Source: Spirochaetales bacterium | GTDB taxonomy: Bacteria; Spirochaetota; Spirochaetia; SZUA-6; DRHE01 | Assembly: GCA_016935715.1 (NCBI GenBank) | Contig: JAFGQJ010000058.1 | Span: forward strand, 1 to 13,731 | Reading direction: 5' to 3' | DNA: 13,731 nucleotides | Part shown: one piece after another, positions 7,801 to 13,731 of the stretch | How positions within the stretch are numbered: the stretch's first letter is position 1 | How the letters are laid out: each line of letters starts with the position of its first letter | The notes under the pieces: model-generated | Told to the model about the DNA's origin: nothing | The model's input: only the letters and a program-made list of their open reading frames with translations | The model's database searches: none | Made by a program: the position numbers and the translations under genes

Positions 7801-9954
7801 ATGAACCGGCTCCTGCCACGTATCCTGATCCCGCTAGCCCTGGCGACTCTGTCGGCCTGCGGACCAGCTGCCGGCGATTCGGGGCACAGCCAAACATCGA
7901 GCCTGCAACCGATCCAGCGGCAGCCGGATCAGGAGGACCTGCAGGCCATCCTCTCAGAGCACGTGGGCTACCTCGCCTCCGACTCCCTGGGCGGCCGGGA
8001 GGTGGGCACCCCCGGCATCACCGAGGCTGAGCGGTACATCGCCGGGACCTTCGACTTGCTGGGACTGGATCCCTTGCCCGGACGGGATGACTACTTCCTG
8101 GAGTTTACCCTTTACCGGGGAGGCTACGACGCTCGGAGCACCAGGCTGGCGGTTCGAAGCGACGGCAAGACCCTGGAGGCCCTGCCGGGGGAGGACTTCC
8201 GGCCCTTCGACTTTTCCGCCACCGGAGCCCTGGAGGGAGAGCTGGTCTTCGCCGGCTACGGCATTACCGCGCCGGAGTACGGCTACGACGACTACGAGGG
8301 AATGGAGGTCGAGGGAAAAATCGTGCTGCTGCTTCGCCACGAACCGTTCAGCCCTGCCGGATCCGAGTATTTTCAGGGAGCAGATCTGACCCGGCATTCC
8401 CTGTTCCTGACCAAGGCCGAGAATGCCGGAATCCACGGGGCGGCGGGCATGCTGCTGGTGACCGACCCGCAGAGCTCAACCGGGGCGGAGGATTTCCGCC
8501 TGCAGGGTCCGCTGGCCCTGGAGCGGGCTTCCCTGGGCCGTTACCGCCCGGACCGGCAGCCGATCGCTGCGATCCACATCTCACAAGGCTTCGCGCAGAA
8601 GATTCTGGACGCCTCGGGAGTGGAGCTGCGCGAGCTGCAGCGGAGCCTGGACCGCGGAAGCGCGCCTTCCAGCCTGCAGCCGGGCGCGGCGACCGTCATG
8701 CTGAACGTGGCCACGGAGCAGAGCGCAGAGGAGATTAGGGCCCGCAACGTGGCCGCCCTGCTTCCAGGCTCGGATCCGATCCTGAGGGACCAGTGGATCC
8801 TCATCGGTGCGCACCACGACCACCTGGGGACCTTCAGCGGGGATGGGGATACGGTGTTCAACGGAGCGGACGACAATGCCTCCGGAACAGCCGGGGTGCT
8901 GGCACTGGCCGGGGTCCTCTCCGAGATGGATCCGCCGCCGTCGCGGAGCATCATTTTTGCCACTTTTTCCGGCGAGGAGCGGGGTCTGCTCGGCTCCCGT
9001 AAGATGGCCTCCGATCAAATCGAGACGGACAAGATCGTGCTGATGATCAATCTCGACATGATCGGCCGAAATCCCGACCAACCGCTGCAGGTCATGGGCT
9101 CCTCCTCCTCTCCGGAGCTTCAGGACCTTCTGGAAGAGGCCAACCGGGAGCAGCAGCTGTCCCTGCGGTTTTCCGGCGGCCCGGAGGCGGCTGTGAGCGA
9201 CTACGATCCCTTTCACCGGCTGGGGATCCCCTTTCTGTTCTTCTTCACCGGCATGCACGAGGACTACCACGGCACCGACGATGAGGCCGATCGGCTGAGC
9301 TATCCCCGACTGGCGGAGGTGGTGAGGCTGGCTGCCGATACCGTAGCCCTGGCTGCGGAGATGAGGCCCTCCCCTGCGTCCACGGTCTACGCGGAGTGGA
9401 TGGGCGCGACCGTCGAGATGGCCGGAGGGCGGAAATCTGTGACCGGGCAGGCCCAGGCCCGGTTGACCGCGGTGGAGCGGGGTTCGGCCGCCGACAAGGA
9501 AGGTCTGAAAGCGGGAGACATGCTGATCGAAGTGGCCGGAAGGACGCCGACCAGCCCTCAGCAGCTGAGGCGGGCCTTCGAAACGGTGAGCCCGGGTCAG
9601 AGCCTGGCCCTGACCGTGCGGCGGGAAGCGGATGAGATTTCACTGCGGCTGCGCAGGTCCCACGCGGGATACCTGGGAGTGATGGTCGCCGATGTGGATG
9701 ATCAGTGGCGTCTTCGAAACGACCTGGAAGCCAAATCCGGGGTTCTCATCAGCCAGGTACTGGAGAACGGACCTGCGCAGCAGGCGGGTCTGCGGCCCGG
9801 AGACGTGCTGCTGGCAATAGACGGGACTGCGGTGGGGCCCGTGAACCTGCGCCCTCTGCTCACCAAGATCGGTGCGGGGGTGCGGGTCGATTTGAGCGTG
9901 ATTCGTGAAGGACAGCGGATCGAGCTGTCCCTGACCCTGGGCCGCAGGCCCTAG
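7801..9954 (+). CDS. M28 family Zn metallopeptidase lipoprotein with PA and two PDZ domains
   Basis: This 717-aa exported aminopeptidase-type enzyme is probably anchored by lipid at the cell envelope. A type II signal peptide ends at lipobox LSAC (C20). A protease-associated insert domain lies at about residues 120-290. The di-zinc M28 core follows: H338 in GAHHDHLG, bridging D358 in GADDNASG, general base E392 and ligand E393 in SGEERGLLGS, D419 in NLDMIGR and H490 in YHGTDDE. All metal and catalytic residues are present. Two PDZ-like domains fill about 545-620 and 621-717 (ERGSAADKEGLKAGD and LENGPAQQAGLRPGD). PDZ domains may dock substrate C termini. ATG at 7801 follows GAGAGGAG (7783-7790) with a rather long 10-nt spacer. 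It likely scavenges peptides or clears envelope proteins; the substrate is unknown. Confidence 0.92.
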   Translation: MNRLLPRILIPLALATLSACGPAAGDSGHSQTSSLQPIQRQPDQEDLQAILSEHVGYLASDSLGGREVGTPGITEAERYIAGTFDLLGLDPLPGRDDYFLEFTLYRGGYDARSTRLAVRSDGKTLEALPGEDFRPFDFSATGALEGELVFAGYGITAPEYGYDDYEGMEVEGKIVLLLRHEPFSPAGSEYFQGADLTRHSLFLTKAENAGIHGAAGMLLVTDPQSSTGAEDFRLQGPLALERASLGRYRPDRQPIAAIHISQGFAQKILDASGVELRELQRSLDRGSAPSSLQPGAATVMLNVATEQSAEEIRARNVAALLPGSDPILRDQWILIGAHHDHLGTFSGDGDTVFNGADDNASGTAGVLALAGVLSEMDPPPSRSIIFATFSGEERGLLGSRKMASDQIETDKIVLMINLDMIGRNPDQPLQVMGSSSSPELQDLLEEANREQQLSLRFSGGPEAAVSDYDPFHRLGIPFLFFFTGMHEDYHGTDDEADRLSYPRLAEVVRLAADTVALAAEMRPSPASTVYAEWMGATVEMAGGRKSVTGQAQARLTAVERGSAADKEGLKAGDMLIEVAGRTPTSPQQLRRAFETVSPGQSLALTVRREADEISLRLRRSHAGYLGVMVADVDDQWRLRNDLEAKSGVLISQVLENGPAQQAGLRPGDVLLAIDGTAVGPVNLRPLLTKIGAGVRVDLSVIREGQRIELSLTLGRRP

Positions 9955-9964
9955 GGCCGGGGTA

Positions 9965-9985
9965 AGCGGTCGGGATTGCACCGCT
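9965..9985 (+). terminator. Possible weak terminator hairpin after the peptidase gene
   Basis: AGCGGT (9965-9970) and ACCGCT (9980-9985) form a 6-bp stem with a 9-nt loop, 10 nt past the peptidase stop. No T tract follows, so this is weak evidence for a terminator. Confidence 0.25.
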
Positions 9986-10070
9986 CGTCCCTCCGCAACG
10001 GCACACAGCCGGGTGATCGGGACTATGCGGAAGGTGCAGGAACCGGTAGTGTAGAGTGCGGGGGATTCGG

Positions 10071-11393
10071 ATGTCGAACAATAAACGGGGTCTGAGCCGC
10101 AACGTGGTCCTGACCGGTTTCACCTCTTTCTTCACCGATGTCTCTTCGGAGATGATCTACCCCCTGCTCCAGGCCTTCGTGCGCTTCATCCTCTCCCACC
10201 GTCAGGCCCTGCTGGGCCCGGCTCTGGGACTGATCGAGGGGGTGGCGGAATCCAGCGCCAGCGTTCTGCGGGTGTTCTCCGGATACTACTCGGACCGTAT
10301 CCGCCGGCGCAAGCTGCCCGCCATCGGGGGCTACGGCGCCTCGGTCCTGGCCAGGGGACTGCTCCTATTGGGTTCCCTGGGCTGGTATTTCGTGCTGCTG
10401 TCGCGATTCCTGGACAGGGTGGGCAAGGGCATCCGCACCGCCCCGAGAGACGCCCTGATCTCCGAGTCCACGCCACGGGAGTTCCAGGGCAGGGCCTTCG
10501 GATTCCAGAGAGGCATGGACTTCGCCGGAGCCACCCTGGGTGCGGTGGCGGCCTACTTCCTGGCCCGGCGCTTCCTGGATCCGGCCACGGGCAACCTGGA
10601 GAGCCTCAGCTCTTTCTACATTATATTTCTCGTTTCCCTGATCCCGGCGGCCGCCGGCGTGCTTTTCCTCTTCTTCCTCCGCGAGCAAGCCCGGACCGGG
10701 GGCCGAGGCGGGCCCAGGCCCAACCTGGACGTGCGCCGCTACAGCCGAAACTTCAAGTTGTTTCTCCTCTCTCAGGGGATTTTCACCCTGGGCAACTCCT
10801 CGAACCAGTTCCTGCTGCTCCGCAGCATGGATCTGGGCTTCGCCCTGCCCACGGTGATCCTGATGTACCTCGTGTTCAACCTGTCCACCGCAGCTCTGTC
10901 CACGGGGTTCGGCTCCCTTTCCGACCGGATCGGCCGGCGCCGAATGCTGATGGCCGGCTACGGGCTGTACGGCCTGGTGTACCTGGCCTTCGGCTTCATC
11001 CGGCCCTCGGTCGGCTTCCTGCTGTGGGGTTTCTGGCCGCTGTACGGGGTGTACTACGCCATGACCGAGGGAATCGAGAAGGCCTTTGTCTCCGACATCG
11101 CCCCTGCGGGATCCAAGGCCACGGCCCTGGGATTTTACCACACCGTCGTGGGGCTGGGCCTGCTCCCTGCCAGCATCCTGGCAGGAGTGCTGTTCTCCCT
11201 CCTCCCCGCCGCCCCCTTCCTGTTCGGCGGCGTCACGGCCCTGATCACGGTCGTGATTCTGGCTCTGTTCGTGAAGGAGGGCGGGAGGAGAGCCAGGGGT
11301 GCCTCCTCCGCGGACGCGAGCTCCGCCGGGCCGACCGGGCAGGAGGAGCCGGGAAGCCGCCGGAAAACCGGCGGGTCCGCTCAACGGGCGTAG
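10071..11393 (+). CDS. Major facilitator superfamily transporter (drug-efflux-like)
   Basis: This 440-aa inner-membrane protein with about 12 hydrophobic segments is probably a proton-coupled exporter. The opening FTSFFTDVSSEMIYPLL and the central DRVGKGIRTAPRDALISE are signatures of a widespread bacterial MFS subgroup loosely annotated as multidrug or fosmidomycin-type efflux. The MFS loop 2-3 motif appears as GYYSDRIRRRK in the N half and again as GSLSDRIGRRR in the C half, as expected from the internal repeat. The substrate cannot be told from sequence. I chose ATG at 10071 because GGGGGA at 10060-10065 sits 5 nt before it; a GTG 5 codons upstream lacks an RBS. The hydrophilic C-terminal tail of about 35 residues is rich in Gly, Arg and Ser. 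The 3' end overlaps the convergent sigma gene by 13 bp. Confidence 0.88.
   Translation: MSNNKRGLSRNVVLTGFTSFFTDVSSEMIYPLLQAFVRFILSHRQALLGPALGLIEGVAESSASVLRVFSGYYSDRIRRRKLPAIGGYGASVLARGLLLLGSLGWYFVLLSRFLDRVGKGIRTAPRDALISESTPREFQGRAFGFQRGMDFAGATLGAVAAYFLARRFLDPATGNLESLSSFYIIFLVSLIPAAAGVLFLFFLREQARTGGRGGPRPNLDVRRYSRNFKLFLLSQGIFTLGNSSNQFLLLRSMDLGFALPTVILMYLVFNLSTAALSTGFGSLSDRIGRRRMLMAGYGLYGLVYLAFGFIRPSVGFLLWGFWPLYGVYYAMTEGIEKAFVSDIAPAGSKATALGFYHTVVGLGLLPASILAGVLFSLLPAAPFLFGGVTALITVVILALFVKEGGRRARGASSADASSAGPTGQEEPGSRRKTGGSAQRA
11357..11374. terminator. Perfect hairpin inside the end of the MFS gene
   Basis: CCGCCGG (11357-11363), loop AAAA, CCGGCGG (11368-11374) form a perfect 7-bp stem. It lies within the last codons of the MFS gene and 7 bp beyond the sigma factor's stop on the other strand. 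There is no T tract on either side, so termination is only possible; it may instead limit 3' decay or act on the sigma-factor transcript. Confidence 0.35.
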
Positions 11394-12244
11394 TTACGCA
11401 GCCTGGCGTTCCGCGACGGTTCTTTCAGTTTCGTCAAAGCCCTGATCTGAAGCTGCCGCACCCGCTCCTTGGATAGTTTGTAGCGTTCGCCAATCTGTTT
11501 CAGCGATAGGGGCAGCCTGTCCTCCAGGCCGTAGCGATCCTTGATCACTTCCGCCTCCCTCTCGCTGAGGGTGTCCAGGACCCTGGAGATCTCTTCGGAC
11601 AGCGCCCGCTCCACCACCTCCGCCTGGGGATCCTTGCCGGCGGGATCCGCAACGAGCTCTTTCAGCGGGCTGGGATCCTCCTCGTGGTTGACCTCCTTGT
11701 CCAGAGAGAGGTGATGTTGGGATATGCTGAGCAGCTGCTCCATGCTCCGCATGTCCTTGCCTGCAGCCTTGGCCACGCCGCGCAGGACATTGTGCTTGCC
11801 CGACTGCTCCTCCCGGGCGTCGATCATTTTCTTGATCCTGGAGACCTCGGCGGCCTTGTTGATGGGCAGCCGGATCAGCGGGGCTTTTTGGGAGATCGCC
11901 TTGAGAATGGCCTGATGGATCCACCAGACAGCGTAGGAGATGAAGTGGTAGCCCCGATCCACGTCGTAGCGGTCCACCGCGTTCATCAAGCCGATGGTCC
12001 CTTCACTGATCAGATCGGACAGGGGAAGGCCGCAGTTTTTGTACTTCTTGGCGACCTGCACGACGAAGCGGAGGTTGGAACGGATCAGCACGTCCTTGGC
12101 CTCCCGGTCCCCGTCCCTGGCCCGGGCAGCGCAGGTTTTTTCCTGCTCCCGTGAAAGCAGAGGAATTCGCCTCAACTCTGTGAAGTATATGTCCAGCACG
12201 CTCTTCTCGCGATTTCCCGGTACGGTTCTTCGTGTTTTCCTCAT
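11381..12244 (-). CDS. RNA polymerase sigma-70 family factor (RpoD/SigA-like, short)
   Basis: This 287-aa sigma factor directs RNA polymerase to a promoter class. It has region 1.2 (about 17-45, SVLDIYFTELRRIPLLSREQE) and regions 2.1-2.4 (about 53-118, SNLRFVVQVAKKY, DLISEGTIGLMNAVDRYD, FISYAVWWIHQAI). Region 3 follows, then region 4 (about 225-275), with the helix-turn-helix SLKQIGERYKLSKERVRQLQ. It lacks the long region 1.1 and non-conserved insert of housekeeping RpoD, so it looks like a group 2 or small primary-type factor and not an ECF or RpoN type. The start ATG at 12244 has GGGAGGG 6 nt upstream. An open frame continues 60 codons further upstream but is Cys-rich, unconserved-looking and without a good RBS. 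It is divergent from hdeD and may control it. Confidence 0.9.
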   Translation of the reverse strand: MRKTRRTVPGNREKSVLDIYFTELRRIPLLSREQEKTCAARARDGDREAKDVLIRSNLRFVVQVAKKYKNCGLPLSDLISEGTIGLMNAVDRYDVDRGYHFISYAVWWIHQAILKAISQKAPLIRLPINKAAEVSRIKKMIDAREEQSGKHNVLRGVAKAAGKDMRSMEQLLSISQHHLSLDKEVNHEEDPSPLKELVADPAGKDPQAEVVERALSEEISRVLDTLSEREAEVIKDRYGLEDRLPLSLKQIGERYKLSKERVRQLQIRALTKLKEPSRNARLRNYAR

Positions 12245-12440
12245 CGTTTCCCTCCCTGCGCCAGTCGGTCTCGATTGCGTTTCCGCTTCCCGCCGGGGAC
12301 GCCGTTTATTCAGATCGCTGTGGGTGACTGGCCTTTCGATGGATTGCCGATTCCGGCAGACTTGCGGCGGAACCGCCGCTGAACAAGATGCGCCGAAGCA
12401 CAGCAGGAGCCGTGTCTGCTGCACATGCGTTTAGTACCCC
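12245..12440 (-). promoter_or_regulatory. Long structured 5' leader of the sigma factor mRNA
   Basis: If transcription starts from the minus-strand promoter at 12446-12472, the sigma mRNA has a leader of about 195 nt. It contains hairpin-forming repeats: CAGCAG/CTGCTG (12401-12406, 12416-12421), GCGGCGG/CCGCCGC (12364-12379) and TGCCG/CGGCA (near 12348-12361). No gene is supported here on either strand. Translational control of the sigma factor is possible. Confidence 0.35.
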
Positions 12441-12445
12441 TACAA

Positions 12446-12472
12446 ATTACAATGGATTTCTGATGCAGTCAA
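12446..12472 (-). promoter_or_regulatory. Candidate promoter for the sigma factor gene
   Basis: On the minus strand TTGACT (12472-12467) and TGTAAT (12451-12446) resemble -35 and -10 boxes, with a short 15-nt spacer. The suboptimal spacing suggests a weak or activator-dependent promoter. Confidence 0.4.
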
Positions 12473-12496
12473 GGGGCAGAGCGCCCCTGCTTGACT
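12467..12496. promoter_or_regulatory. Inverted repeat joining two divergent -35 boxes
   Basis: AGTCAA-GGGGC (12467-12477) and GCCCCT-GC-TTGACT (12483-12496) are near-perfect inverted arms, differing by a 3-nt insertion. The outer hexamers are the -35 boxes of the leftward sigma gene and the rightward hdeD unit. A dimeric regulator bound here would affect both promoters at once. Confidence 0.5.
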
Positions 12497-12518
12497 TCGT
12501 GACTCCGCTGAGTATCTT
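12491..12518 (+). promoter_or_regulatory. Sigma-70-type promoter for the small ORF and hdeD
   Basis: TTGACT (12491-12496), a 16-nt spacer and TATCTT (12513-12518) form a credible promoter. The expected start is near 12525, immediately before the GGAGGAG RBS (12526-12532) of the 29-codon ORF. Confidence 0.55.
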
Positions 12519-12540
12519 CATAGTTGGAGGAGCGAAGAGG

Positions 12541-12630
12541 ATGATGTACCGGTTTCAGTATTGGTGGTCGTTGATCCCGGCGAAGCCCGGTACGGGTAAA
12601 AGTCGGCAAACCGTGCGTGGGGAGGGATAA
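12541..12630 (+). CDS. 29-codon small ORF upstream of hdeD (possible leader peptide)
   Basis: The frame starts ATG ATG, preceded 8 nt upstream by a strong GGAGGAG (12526-12532), and ends with TAA at 12628-12630. The peptide begins MMYRFQYWWSLIPAKPG and ends in a basic tail. It is the first reading frame after the candidate promoter. Its last codons contain the hdeD Shine-Dalgarno GGGGAGGG (12619-12626), with the hdeD ATG 3 nt after its stop, so translation of the two is probably coupled. The N-terminal aromatic pattern (YWW) recalls the start of HdeD itself (YRNWW), so it may be a truncated duplicate, a leader peptide or a small membrane-associated protein. No known family is recognised. Confidence 0.45.
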   Translation: MMYRFQYWWSLIPAKPGTGKSRQTVRGEG

Positions 12631-12633
12631 AAC

Positions 12634-13176
12634 ATGATTATCCTGTACTATCGAAACTGGTGGATGATCGTCCTCCGTGGCGCGCTGGCCTCAGTGGTGG
12701 GGCTGATCGCCCTGATCCTGCCGGGGGCCACCGTGGTAGCCCTGGCCCGGCTTTTCGGCATTTTTTTGGCGGTCGACGGTGTGCTGACCGTGATCTCCAC
12801 TCTTGGGGGCGCCAGGAAAGAGCCCGGACGGAGGCTGGCCCTGCTGGAGGGAGGACTGGCTGTTGCCATCGGCGTGCTCACCTTCATCTGGCCCCGGGTC
12901 ACTGTGACGGTGCTGGTGATTCTCATCGGTGCGTGGGCGGTTCTGGGGGGAATCCTGCGTTTGGCCGGCGCCGTGCGCCGGGGCAGGCAGGGAGAGCGGG
13001 ACTGGCGGCTCCTGCTCACCGGAGCCCTGGCGGTCATCCTGGGTCTGGCTCTGTGGGCGTTCGACAATTTCGGCGCGATCGCCATCGGCGTTCTGATCGG
13101 AGTGTTTCTGCTGTTGATCGGGGTATCCCAGATCGTGCTCGGATTCCGGCTGCGCAGAGGTATTGAATCCTCCTGA
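12634..13176 (+). CDS. HdeD/DUF308 family membrane protein
   Basis: This 180-aa integral membrane protein has about six hydrophobic helices arranged as three similar two-helix units, typical of HdeD (DUF308). The opening YYRNWWMIVLRGALASVVG is the usual HdeD N terminus, and repeats with GLIALILPG, GVLTFIWP and GLALWAFD recur at regular spacing. E. coli HdeD is linked to acid resistance at high cell density; the molecular function is not established. ATG at 12634 follows GGGGAGGG (12619-12626) at 7 nt. It is transcribed away from the sigma factor gene and sits behind a 29-codon ORF in the same likely transcript. Confidence 0.88.
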   Translation: MIILYYRNWWMIVLRGALASVVGLIALILPGATVVALARLFGIFLAVDGVLTVISTLGGARKEPGRRLALLEGGLAVAIGVLTFIWPRVTVTVLVILIGAWAVLGGILRLAGAVRRGRQGERDWRLLLTGALAVILGLALWAFDNFGAIAIGVLIGVFLLLIGVSQIVLGFRLRRGIESS

Positions 13177-13226
13177 GCGGGTTTCGTACGCGGGCCGGGA
13201 GGGACGATTCTGCACCGCCAGCAATG

Positions 13227-13244
13227 CCGCCTCCATCGAGGCGG
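13227..13244. terminator. Perfect hairpin downstream of hdeD
   Basis: CCGCCTC (13227-13233), loop CATC, GAGGCGG (13238-13244) form a 7-bp perfect stem, 50 bp past the hdeD stop and 18 bp before the end of the minus-strand remnant at 13262. No T tract follows; it may be a bidirectional terminator or RNA end-protecting structure. Confidence 0.35.
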
Positions 13245-13261
13245 GTCGAGCCGAGGGGGGA

Positions 13262-13408
13262 TCACGTCACCGGCAGTACCGCGGTGATGCGGTTTCCGAC
13301 GGCCACCAGCGCCTCGTCCACCTCCGCGTGCTGGAGGACGTTGCAGGCGATTCCTAGAAGACTTCGCCGATCACGCTGACGGTCCCTCTGCCTGCTGGAT
13401 CCTTTAAG
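13262..13408 (-). pseudogene. Probable 3' remnant of an unidentified gene
   Basis: The minus strand carries 48 sense codons between a TAG (13411-13409) and a TGA (13264-13262) with no good start codon or RBS at the front. The last 30 residues read like a real protein C terminus (GIACNVLQHAEVDEALVAVG, then a hydrophobic ITAVLPVT end), with strongly GC-ending codons. A second frame just upstream (VSVIGEVF before a TAG at about 13354) could join to it by a one-base shift, which would suggest a frameshift. I do not recognise the family. It could also be an intact gene fragment misread by me. Confidence 0.35.
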
Positions 13409-13489
13409 CTAGACCCGGAAGATGCGGGCGAAAATACTCCAGAGCGTGACCGCGCTCCAGCCGTCCTTGGGCGCCCTATCCTTCGACAT
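13409..13489 (-). CDS. 26-codon ORF overlapping the ferredoxin 3' end (doubtful)
   Basis: An ATG at 13489, within the last codons of the ferredoxin gene and in another frame, opens a frame ending at TAG 13411-13409. The peptide has a basic start (MSKDRAPKDGW) and a hydrophobic end (SAVTLWSIFARIFRV). It is in the same frame as the remnant at 13262-13408, separated from it by this TAG only. It has no clear RBS other than possible coupling to ferredoxin translation. It may be a small membrane peptide, part of the decayed downstream gene, or chance. Confidence 0.2.
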   Translation of the reverse strand: MSKDRAPKDGWSAVTLWSIFARIFRV

Positions 13490-13700
13490 GGATGATTTCC
13501 ACCGGACAGTCCTCCGCCGCCTGTTCGACGCACCCGCGCTCCGATTCCGGCACCTCTCCCGCGGCCGGATCTCCGCCGCTGCGGTATTTGGCAACGATCT
13601 GGCTGAAGCCGTCCTCGGAGTTTTCCTCGAACACGTTGGGGCAGCCGTCCCAGCACAGGGCGCAGCTGGTGCACTCATCCCTGTCGATTCGCACGTTCAT
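13476..13700 (-). CDS. Mono-[4Fe-4S] ferredoxin, Thermotoga type
   Basis: This 74-aa small acidic electron carrier binds one [4Fe-4S] cluster. Cysteines C10, C13 and C16 (CTSCALC) and C65 (EDCP) match the four cluster ligands of Thermotoga maritima ferredoxin. C20 and C57 match the pair that forms a disulfide in that protein. The start MNVRIDRDEC and the end CPVEIIHVE are also of that type. The stretch between C20 and C57 is about 14 residues longer than in T. maritima, with an acidic, Gly-rich insertion. The ATG at 13700 follows GGAGGT (13714-13709 on the + strand read in reverse) at 8 nt. Its redox partner is not encoded here. Upstream sequence is cut by the window edge. Confidence 0.9.
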   Translation of the reverse strand: MNVRIDRDECTSCALCWDGCPNVFEENSEDGFSQIVAKYRSGGDPAAGEVPESERGCVEQAAEDCPVEIIHVEG

Positions 13701-13731
13701 CTATCCGTACCTCCAATTCCGTTGTTTTTTC

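Noticed and set aside
10056..10070. Five-codon upstream GTG start for the MFS gene
   Set aside because: No RBS before it; the next ATG has GGGGGA at good spacing and gives the usual family N terminus.
12245..12424. 60-residue N-terminal extension of the sigma factor from an ATG at 12424
   Set aside because: Cys-rich, unlike sigma region 1.1, with no proper RBS, while ATG 12244 has GGGAGGG at ideal spacing.
13409..13411. TAG readthrough or pyrrolysine between the two same-frame minus-strand pieces
   Set aside because: No sign of a pyrrolysine system and the downstream piece has other frame ambiguities; a decayed gene is simpler.

Overview
The window is GC-rich bacterial chromosome, with dense and mostly short-spaced genes, Shine-Dalgarno starts and frequent GTG starts. 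A lipoprotein signal on an exported peptidase points to a diderm-like cell envelope. The ferredoxin resembles the mono-[4Fe-4S] type of anaerobes such as Thermotoga. I cannot assign a phylum from the sequence alone; a GC-rich deltaproteobacterial-like or spirochaete-like lineage is only a guess. I saw no insertion sequence, CRISPR array, rRNA or tRNA.

Left block (40-4861, + strand): a tightly packed three-gene operon. It encodes a site-2 protease with two CBS domains, a PfkB-type 6-phosphofructokinase very like E. coli Pfk-2, and a P2A-type cation (probably Ca2+) ATPase. The first two genes are 8 nt apart and the last two overlap by 4 nt (GTGA). All three have counterparts in the Mycobacterium tuberculosis DosR dormancy regulon (Rip3, PfkB, CtpF), so a hypoxia or stress role is plausible. 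The next gene (5136-5567, +) is an OsmC peroxiredoxin.

Middle block: converging on osmC is a soluble two-PAS histidine kinase (5688-7331, - strand) with no response regulator in view. Directly upstream of it, with an ATGA overlap, is the most interesting item. It is a decayed 5' fragment of a CheB-type methylesterase gene (7328-7566) with a good RBS and start, an early TAA, the catalytic GASAGG motif and a one-base frameshift. The kinase's second PAS domain resembles those that follow CheB-CheR fusions, so the pair may descend from one larger CheB-CheR-PAS-kinase gene. Divergently transcribed are an M28 metallopeptidase lipoprotein with two PDZ domains (7801-9954) and an MFS efflux-type transporter (10071-11393).

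Right block: a primary-like sigma-70 family factor (11381-12244, -) ends tail-to-tail with the MFS gene, overlapping it by 13 bp. Divergent from it is an HdeD/DUF308 membrane protein gene (12634-13176, +), preceded by a well-signposted 29-codon small ORF. The two promoters appear to share an inverted repeat whose arms are the two -35 hexamers (TTGACT on each strand). At the right edge is a ferredoxin gene (13476-13700, -). Between it and hdeD is a stretch that looks like remnants of one or two further minus-strand genes.

Together the window reads as a stress and envelope-homeostasis neighbourhood: regulated proteolysis, peroxide defence, ion export, acid/stress membrane protein and an alternative-type sigma factor. 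It holds one clear gene relic and one probable one.
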